Part shown: positions 6,687 through 11,132 of the stretch, piece after piece
How the letters are laid out: every line of letters begins with the position of its first letter
How positions within the stretch are numbered: the stretch's first letter is position 1
Source of the DNA: Pseudanabaenaceae cyanobacterium MP8IB2.15
GTDB lineage: Bacteria > Cyanobacteriota > Cyanobacteriia > Pseudanabaenales > Pseudanabaenaceae
Reading direction: 5' to 3'
DNA: 11,132 nt
Assembly (NCBI GenBank): GCA_030248825.1
Contig: JARCMB010000141.1
Span: forward strand, 1 to 11,132
The notes under the pieces: model-generated
The model's database searches: none
Seen by the model: only the letters and a program-made list of their open reading frames with translations
Told to the model about the DNA's origin: nothing
Program-made: the position numbers and the translations under genes

Positions 6687-6810
6687 AAGTTTTTAGTATT
6701 GTTTTTGTTACTTTACTTAATATATTTACACAAATCAGTCTAGCTTTCTTGCTTCTTCCCAGATTTCTAGTGGACATAACCATCACTTAAGGTATTCAGG
6801 CGTGATAGCA

Positions 6811-6828
6811 TAGCTTGGCGGGAAGCTA
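6811..6828 (+). promoter_or_regulatory. Small hairpin in the glyA leader just before its ribosome binding site
   Basis: The inverted repeat TAGCTT and AAGCTA encloses GGCGGG, and ends 10 nt before the AGGAG (6839-6843) of glyA. It may affect translation or mRNA stability. Nothing resembling a glycine riboswitch or another large leader is visible in this short gap. Confidence 0.3.
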
Positions 6829-6847
6829 GGAAGGTTTTAGGAGAAAG

Positions 6848-8140
6848 ATGGTGTCAGATTTAGATTTGTTGGCGAAAGTAGACCCCACGATCGCACTGCT
6901 TATTAACAAAGAATTGGGCAGACAGCGCAGCAATATCGAATTAATTGCCAGCGAAAATTTTGCCTCGCGTGCAGTGATGGCAGCGCAGGGATCGGTACTG
7001 ACAAACAAATATGCCGAAGGTCTACCAAGCAAGCGTTATTACGGCGGTTGTGAGTTTGTTGATGAAATCGAGTCGATCGCGATCGACCGTGCCAAACAAT
7101 TATTTGGCGCAGCCCATGCCAATGTCCAGCCCCACTCAGGCGCACAGGCAAACTTTGCGGTATTTCTGTCGTTGCTCGAACCAGGCGACACGATCATGGG
7201 GATGGATTTGTCGCACGGTGGACACCTCACCCACGGATCACCCGTCAACGTTTCGGGGAAATGGTTTAAGGTCGTGCAATATGGCGTAAGTCCGACCACC
7301 GAGCAGCTAGATTACGACCTGATTCGCGAGCTAGCTCTAAAACACAAGCCCAAATTGCTGATCTGTGGCTATTCAGCCTACCCACGCGCGATCGAGTTCG
7401 ATAAATTCAGATCGATCGCTGATGAAATTGGGGCTTATTTGCTGGCAGACATTGCTCACATTGCGGGATTAGTAGCTTCAGGACATCATCTCAACCCGAT
7501 TCCTTACTGTGATGTCGTGACCACAACCACGCACAAAACTTTGCGTGGTCCTCGCGGTGGCTTGATCTTGACTCGCGATCCTGAGTTGGGCAAAAAATTT
7601 GATAAGGCTGTATTTCCTGGCACACAAGGCGGCCCCCTAGAGCATGTGATCGCGGCGAAAGCTGTCGCTTTTGGTGAAGCTCTCCAACCAGAATTTAAAA
7701 CCTACTCTGGTCAGGTGATTGCGAACGCTCAGGCTATGGCAGACCAACTGCAAAAACGCAGTTTCAAGCTTGTTTCTAACGGTACAGACAATCATCTGCT
7801 ACTAGTGGATTTGCGATCGATTGGCATGACAGGCAAGCGTGCCGATCAGCTAGTTAGTGAGATCGACATCACCGCGAATAAAAATACAGTGCCATTCGAT
7901 CCCGAATCGCCTTTTGTCACCAGTGGATTGCGCCTCGGCTCGCCTGCAATGACGACACGCGGGTTAGGAACTTCTGAGTTTAGAGAAATTGCCGATATCA
8001 TCGCCGATTATCTGCTTAGCCCTGAAGACACATCAATCCAAACTAGCTGCCAACAAAGAGTCGCTAGTCTGTGCGATCGATTTCCTTTGTATGAAGGTTT
8101 GGCAAAGGTATCCAGCCTGAAAGTTCCTGCTTTTGCTTAG
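6848..8140 (+). CDS. glyA: Serine hydroxymethyltransferase
   Basis: The 430-residue product is full length for bacterial SHMT. It is a cytosolic PLP enzyme that interconverts serine plus tetrahydrofolate with glycine plus methylenetetrahydrofolate, feeding one-carbon metabolism and, in cyanobacteria, photorespiratory glycine and serine turnover. Motifs seen: [10 protein letters not shown] (31-40), [13 protein letters not shown] (55-67), PHSGAQAN (95-102), [12 protein letters not shown] (201-212), and the PLP-lysine segment [15 protein letters not shown] (224-238) with Lys230 as the Schiff-base residue. FPGTQGGP (256-263) and [14 protein letters not shown] (359-372) complete the signature. The start at 6848 has AGGAG 4 nt upstream. 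The WecA-like gene follows after 57 nt on the same strand, so co-transcription is possible. Confidence 0.98.
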   Translation: MVSDLDLLAKVDPTIALLINKELGRQRSNIELIASENFASRAVMAAQGSVLTNKYAEGLPSKRYYGGCEFVDEIESIAIDRAKQLFGAAHANVQPHSGAQANFAVFLSLLEPGDTIMGMDLSHGGHLTHGSPVNVSGKWFKVVQYGVSPTTEQLDYDLIRELALKHKPKLLICGYSAYPRAIEFDKFRSIADEIGAYLLADIAHIAGLVASGHHLNPIPYCDVVTTTTHKTLRGPRGGLILTRDPELGKKFDKAVFPGTQGGPLEHVIAAKAVAFGEALQPEFKTYSGQVIANAQAMADQLQKRSFKLVSNGTDNHLLLVDLRSIGMTGKRADQLVSEIDITANKNTVPFDPESPFVTSGLRLGSPAMTTRGLGTSEFREIADIIADYLLSPEDTSIQTSCQQRVASLCDRFPLYEGLAKVSSLKVPAFA

Positions 8141-8197
8141 GAGATAGGATTCTATTTCGATCGACTTGCTACTAAAACGCCATAGAACCGAGATCCC

Positions 8198-9310
8198 ATG
8201 CTGCATGAGAATGCTACTCCCTATCTAGTTGCCTTTGGGACATCTGCGCTGATCGTGTTGTGCTTTACGCCCGTGATTCGGAGTATAGGACTGAAAGCAG
8301 GCATCATTGATAATCCTGGCGATCGAAAGATGCATACAACTCCAGTTGTGAGAGTTGGTGGCGTTTCGATTTTTTTGGGAACGCTGATCGCGCTGCTGGT
8401 TGTCTGGGGAATGGGTGGGTTTGTTGGTGCTACAGGACAGGTCTTACCAACTTTTAAAGAGTATGAAATCTGGGGCGTGACGATCGGTGGTGCAGCTTTC
8501 TTTCTCTTGGGCTTGGCAGATGACTTATTCGACCTCTCTCCGTTTTTACGACTGGGATTGCAGTTAGCGATCGCGGCGGGAGCTTGGCAAGTCGGAGTAC
8601 GGATGGATTTTATCTCGATCCCGTTTATTGGCATCATCAAATTCGGCTGGTTCAGTTTACCGATCACGATGATCTGGCTAGCGGGAATGGCAAATGCGAT
8701 TAACTGGATCGATGGGCTGGATGGTTTAGCGGCAGGAGTAAGTGCGATCGCGGCTGCCGTGCTGTTGATTACCAGTTTGTTTATGCAACAACCCGCCGCA
8801 GCTTTGATTGCCGCAGCTTTAGCAGGTGGATGTTTAGGCTTTTTACGCTATAACTTTAAGCTCTCTAGTTCAGCCGAAATCTTTATGGGGGATGGAGGAG
8901 CTTATTTCCTCGGCTTTACCCTCGCTGGGATCAGTGTGGTTGGCTTGGTAAAAAGTACGGCTGTAGTGGCGGTGGCTTTACCCTACATTATTCTGGCGGT
9001 TCCGATCATCGATGCTTCGGCGGTAATTTTCCAACGTTTACGCAAAGGACAATCCCCGTTCTCTGGTGGTAAACATCATTTGCATCACCGCTTGGTCAGA
9101 GCGGGTGTATCGAAACGTTGGGCGGTTTTGTTTATCTATGCCCTGACGCTGTGGGTGGGAAGTTTAGCTCTGGCAATTTCTGGGATTCCTGCGGGTGGGA
9201 CTTATGCGGCGGTCAGTACTTTATTGATGCTGTATGCTTGCTGGCAATTATGGATACGCACTCGCAAAGGTTTCGATCGAGATCCTAAACATAAAGACAC
9301 AACAGACTGA
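8198..9310 (+). CDS. WecA/TagO/MraY-family polyprenyl-phosphate sugar-1-phosphate transferase
   Basis: A 370-residue integral membrane protein with about ten or eleven hydrophobic segments. Family motifs occur in the right order: DRKMHTTPVVRVGG (42-55), GLADDLFDL (105-113) with the catalytic-type Asp pair, NAINWIDGLDGLAAG (166-180), IFMGDGGAYFLGF (228-240), and the cytoplasmic His-rich loop GGKHHLHHRL (290-299). The His loop and NWIDGLDG form point to the WecA/TagO branch, which usually moves GlcNAc-1-phosphate from UDP-GlcNAc to undecaprenyl phosphate, rather than to MraY. This would be the first membrane step of O-antigen, cell-wall-linked or exopolysaccharide synthesis. The exact sugar substrate cannot be read from sequence. 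The ATG at 8198 gives a full first helix, but no Shine-Dalgarno sequence is obvious. The hydrophilic tail RDPKHKDTTD is cytoplasmic. Confidence 0.92.
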   Translation: MLHENATPYLVAFGTSALIVLCFTPVIRSIGLKAGIIDNPGDRKMHTTPVVRVGGVSIFLGTLIALLVVWGMGGFVGATGQVLPTFKEYEIWGVTIGGAAFFLLGLADDLFDLSPFLRLGLQLAIAAGAWQVGVRMDFISIPFIGIIKFGWFSLPITMIWLAGMANAINWIDGLDGLAAGVSAIAAAVLLITSLFMQQPAAALIAAALAGGCLGFLRYNFKLSSSAEIFMGDGGAYFLGFTLAGISVVGLVKSTAVVAVALPYIILAVPIIDASAVIFQRLRKGQSPFSGGKHHLHHRLVRAGVSKRWAVLFIYALTLWVGSLALAISGIPAGGTYAAVSTLLMLYACWQLWIRTRKGFDRDPKHKDTTD

Positions 9311-9368
9311 ATCTTACTACGATGATCTGCGCGATCAAAATTCCTTAACTGAATTCAGAATAATCCTT

Positions 9369-9797
9369 ATGCCTGCTAAAGACATCTATCACGATAATGT
9401 CTGTAACGCTCTTGTCAAAGATGGGTGGAAGATTACTGATGATCCTCTTGTTATAACCATAGGGACACGCTCTGCTTTTGTCGATTTAGGTGCTGAGAAA
9501 CTGATTGCAGCCGAACGAGATAGTCAAAAGATTGCGGTTGAAATCAAGAGTTTTTTGAGTCCTTCTCCTATACGCGATCTTGAAAATGCATGGGGACAAT
9601 TCTTTTTATATGCCAGAGTGCTCAGAAAAAGAGATCCAAACCGTCTTTTGTACTTGGCGATTAGTCGCAGTACCTTTGAGTCTATATTCCAAGAAGAAGC
9701 TGGACAGCTTATATTAGAAGAACCTGATTTTCGTCTTATTGTTTTTGACCCAAATTGTGAGGACATACTTCAATGGCAGCCCCAAATAATACCCTAG
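9369..9797 (+). CDS. xisH: XisH family protein (fdxN element excision controlling factor type)
   Basis: The 142-residue product starts MPAKDIYHDNV, the usual XisH N-terminus. I therefore place the start at 9369 although the frame is open back to 9234 inside the preceding gene. Conserved pieces are LVKDGWKITDDPL (15-27), VDLGAEKLIAAER (38-50), KIAVEIKSF (54-62), LENAWGQFFLYARVL (71-85) and LLYLAISR (93-100). Asp39 and Glu58-x-Lys60 fit the PD-(D/E)xK nuclease-fold pattern assigned to this family. XisH was named for control of fdxN element excision in Anabaena, but it is widespread in cyanobacteria without that element, and its biochemical job is not settled. There are no nif genes or recombinase here. 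xisI begins 25 nt before its stop codon. AATAAT at 9359-9364, 4 nt before the ATG, could be a -10 box for a leaderless transcript; no ribosome binding site is present. Confidence 0.92.
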   Translation: MPAKDIYHDNVCNALVKDGWKITDDPLVITIGTRSAFVDLGAEKLIAAERDSQKIAVEIKSFLSPSPIRDLENAWGQFFLYARVLRKRDPNRLLYLAISRSTFESIFQEEAGQLILEEPDFRLIVFDPNCEDILQWQPQIIP

Positions 9798-10120
9798 ACG
9801 AATGGCGAAAGATTCTAGAGAATTTACTCCAATATTATGCCGATCTACCCTATCGCTATGGTGATGTGAGTACTTACGTTGTTGTTAGCCGCGATCGAAA
9901 TCACTTTATGCTGATGCGTGAAGGCTGGGAAAGTAGTCGGCGAGTTCATGGTTGCGTTGTTCATGCTGAAATTCGCAATGACAAAATCTGGATTCACTAT
10001 GATGGGATTGAAGATGGCATTACTGATGAACTCGTTGCTGCTGGGGTTCCTAAAGATCGTATTGTTCTAGCTTTTCATCCGCCTCAAGTAAGGGAATATA
10101 CTGGATATGCTTTGGCGTAA
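9773..10120 (+). CDS. xisI: XisI family protein
   Basis: The 115-residue product is full length for XisI. Recognisable parts are the helical N-terminus LDEWRKILENLLQYYADLPY (8-27), REGWESSRRVHGCVVHAEI (49-67), KIWIHYDGIEDGITDELVAAG (71-91) and GVPKDRIVLAF with PPQVREYTGYA (91-113). It is a small cytosolic alpha/beta protein that almost always accompanies XisH. The ATG lies within the last codons of xisH, so the two are translated as a coupled pair. Known: it is linked to fdxN element excision in Anabaena, with no defined mechanism. Inferred: a nuclease-fold protein plus a tightly coupled small partner, next to a toxin-antitoxin pair, may work as an addiction or defence module. Confidence 0.93.
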   Translation: MAAPNNTLDEWRKILENLLQYYADLPYRYGDVSTYVVVSRDRNHFMLMREGWESSRRVHGCVVHAEIRNDKIWIHYDGIEDGITDELVAAGVPKDRIVLAFHPPQVREYTGYALA

Positions 10121-10213
10121 CAGGCATGTAAGTTATCAACAAGAGATCGAAACTTCCCCTCCAAACGGCGTATCTTCTGACTACCAACATTATTTTCTAT
10201 TTAAAGTGACAGG

Positions 10214-10636
10214 CTATTGTGGATAAAAAACCCGCTCAAAGGGTTGATTTCGATAACGACGATAAACATTAAAGTCCTTATCTAGTGTTGCGATCGATGA
10301 AATATTTAAGCGTTCAGAAATGACGATTAATGCCAAATCTGCAAAGTCGGCAGGCAAATCGGAATATTGAATATTTAACTCAGCAATCCGAATAAAGTCT
10401 TTAGACTGAAGGGGTTCACAGTCATAAACCTGATTCGACAAATGGTGCAAAAATTCATTCTGGACTTGATGATCTGGTGCTAATAACCACATCACCTCAG
10501 TTACGCATCCCAACGTCGTAACCAATCGTCCTCGATAATTGCTTAAAAACTCAATTACTTGGCTGTGATATCGATCTCCACTATCATAAAGCGCAACCAA
10601 GATCCCTGTATCTACTAAGGTCTGAGAAACGGTCAT
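10214..10636 (-). CDS. PIN-domain (VapC-type) ribonuclease toxin
   Basis: The 140-residue product is a single PIN domain. The acidic metal-binding residues are in the expected places: Asp9 in LVDTGILVAL, Glu47 in GCVTEVMWLL, Asp97 and Asp100 in LPADFADLALIVISERL, and Asp119/Asp121 in IATLDKDFNVY. Such proteins are magnesium-dependent RNases that cut tRNA or other RNA and are held inactive by a partner antitoxin. The start ATG overlaps the stop of the upstream antitoxin gene in an ATGA (10633-10636), the usual layout for translational coupling. It is convergent with xisI across 93 nt in which I see no clear terminator. The sequence looks intact, so the toxin is probably functional. Confidence 0.9.
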   Translation of the reverse strand: MTVSQTLVDTGILVALYDSGDRYHSQVIEFLSNYRGRLVTTLGCVTEVMWLLAPDHQVQNEFLHHLSNQVYDCEPLQSKDFIRIAELNIQYSDLPADFADLALIVISERLNISSIATLDKDFNVYRRYRNQPFERVFYPQ

Positions 10637-10896
10637 GAATCTTGCCGATATTTTTTCTGCAAATGTTCTGTAATCAAATCTCGGCGATGATCGCGATCGG
10701 ATAAGCCACCAATATTCAGTAAGTGTTTAGGAATACCACCCATGCGTTCTAAAACTGATTTCTGTCTTGCAGGTTCGGCTGTGACTTTCTCAGGCTCAAG
10801 TTGCTGGTGTAATGCTTGTAGTATTTCTAAAAGTTCTTGTACGATGCTGTCAGGCGATCGTTGAATTGCTTGAATGAGTTGTTCTTTTGGTGTCAT
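10633..10896 (-). CDS. Antitoxin partner of the PIN-domain toxin
   Basis: An 87-residue hydrophilic protein. An N-terminal helical part (residues 1-33, QLIQAIQRSPDSIVQELLEI onward) is followed by a charged linker and a conserved-looking C-terminal segment. In that segment, ERMGGIPKHLLNIGGLSDRD (50-69) then HRRDLITEHLQKKY resembles antitoxins paired with PIN toxins in cyanobacteria. The C-terminal part is likely to block the toxin. The N-terminal part may dimerise and possibly bind DNA for autoregulation, but no standard ribbon-helix-helix or AbrB fold is evident. The ATG at 10896 has AAGGAG 7 nt upstream (10904-10909 on the minus strand). The stop overlaps the toxin start by 4 nt. Confidence 0.85.
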   Translation of the reverse strand: MTPKEQLIQAIQRSPDSIVQELLEILQALHQQLEPEKVTAEPARQKSVLERMGGIPKHLLNIGGLSDRDHRRDLITEHLQKKYRQDS

Positions 10897-10903
10897 ATGA
10901 GAA

Positions 10904-10909
10904 CTCCTT
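10904..10909 (-). promoter_or_regulatory. Shine-Dalgarno sequence of the antitoxin gene
   Basis: AAGGAG on the minus strand sits 7 nt before the antitoxin ATG, whereas the toxin has only the coupled ATGA start. This fits the usual excess of antitoxin over toxin. Confidence 0.75.
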
Positions 10910-10955
10910 TCGGTGAGAACATTTCTTACTTCAAAGATTGGGGCTTAGACTGTGA

Positions 10956-11006
10956 TTATATTACAGAATATAGATCTCGGTGTATTGGCGGCAAGTTAAT
11001 AAGCAT
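10956..11006 (-). other. Sixteen-codon open frame with a good ribosome binding site upstream of the antitoxin
   Basis: The minus-strand frame reads MLINLPPIHRDLYSVI then TAA. AGGAG (11016-11020) lies 9 nt before the ATG, a good spacing. The part NLPPIHRD resembles the LPPIHRDPFDR motif near the C-terminus of many PIN-domain toxins, but the following residues do not continue it in any frame. It may be a decayed fragment of another toxin gene, a leader peptide for the toxin-antitoxin operon, or chance. Confidence 0.25.
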
Positions 11007-11110
11007 TATTTCAATCTCCTACTAATTACTCAGTAGTTTTGGTTTTAGATTCGATCGACAGCAAGTTTGGAAGAAATTTTAACTCAGCTAGTTCTTCGGA
11101 CTAAAATTGT

Positions 11111-11116
11111 ATTATA
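11111..11116 (-). promoter_or_regulatory. Candidate -10 box upstream of the toxin-antitoxin genes
   Basis: A perfect TATAAT on the minus strand, 214 nt before the antitoxin start. Its -35 region would lie at or beyond the window edge, so the promoter cannot be confirmed. If used, the mRNA would have a leader of about 200 nt containing the 16-codon frame. The rest of 10897-11132 is AT-rich with many stops in all frames and shows no other gene. Confidence 0.3.
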
Positions 11117-11132
11117 GTCCCGCAGCCAAATA

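Noticed and set aside
6687..6847. Glycine or other riboswitch before glyA
   Set aside because: The gap is only 161 nt and shared with a divergent gene. I see just one 6-bp hairpin and no conserved aptamer-like structure.
8221..8667. A 148-codon minus-strand frame opposite the WecA-like gene
   Set aside because: It is antisense to a clear membrane transferase and its low-complexity basic product has no recognisable motif.
9234..9368. Upstream extension of xisH to an ATG at 9234
   Set aside because: The extra 45 residues overlap the end of the WecA-like gene and are not part of XisH, whose usual N-terminus MPAKDIYHDNV begins at 9369.
11034..11105. Minus-strand frame SEELAELKFLPNLLSIESKT... 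as the end of an upstream gene
   Set aside because: It is only about 24 codons, follows an in-frame TAG, and I recognise no family. It cannot be judged without sequence beyond the window.

Overview
The window looks like cyanobacterial chromosome. It contains HIP1 palindromes (GCGATCGC at 530-537, 4098-4105, 4647-4654, 8567-8574 and 8744-8751) and very many shorter CGATCG or GATCGA words. Several gene families are typical of cyanobacteria: XisH/XisI, a small FFLDAD-type conserved protein, a Tat-exported PhoX-like protein and a lone RTX protein. I cannot name the genus with confidence; a Pseudanabaena-like filamentous or unicellular cyanobacterium would fit.

Left part (1-4560). The window opens inside a membrane protein that looks like a dolichyl-phosphate-mannose/ArnT-type (GT39-like) glycosyltransferase. 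Its frame is broken at a run of seven G (898-904), and the rest of the protein continues in another frame to 1145. Next come a small Sec-exported cyanobacterial protein (1252-1821) and a large Tat-exported PhoX/DUF839 phosphatase-like protein (2070-4493). Each is preceded by three octamers spaced exactly 11 nt apart that resemble the cyanobacterial Pho box. I therefore read them as a phosphate-starvation pair. A strong, probably bidirectional terminator (4525-4560) closes the phoX-like gene.

Middle (4601-9310). An RTX calcium-binding, probably type-I-secreted protein is on the minus strand, convergent with the phosphatase. Then come housekeeping genes: tsaE (tRNA t6A synthesis), whose 3' end overlaps a convergent small conserved gene by 11 nt; glyA (serine hydroxymethyltransferase); and, 57 nt after glyA on the same strand, a WecA/TagO/MraY-family polyprenyl-phosphate sugar-1-phosphate transferase.

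Right part (9369-11132). This is an accessory patch made of two compact two-gene modules that face each other. One is xisH-xisI (25-nt overlap, plus strand). The other is an antitoxin-PIN toxin pair (4-nt ATGA overlap, minus strand). Upstream of the antitoxin lies an AT-rich leader with a perfect TATAAT and a 16-codon reading frame with a good Shine-Dalgarno sequence. That frame may be a remnant of another PIN gene or a leader peptide.

No tRNA, rRNA, CRISPR array or insertion sequence was seen. No gap between genes exceeds 300 nt.
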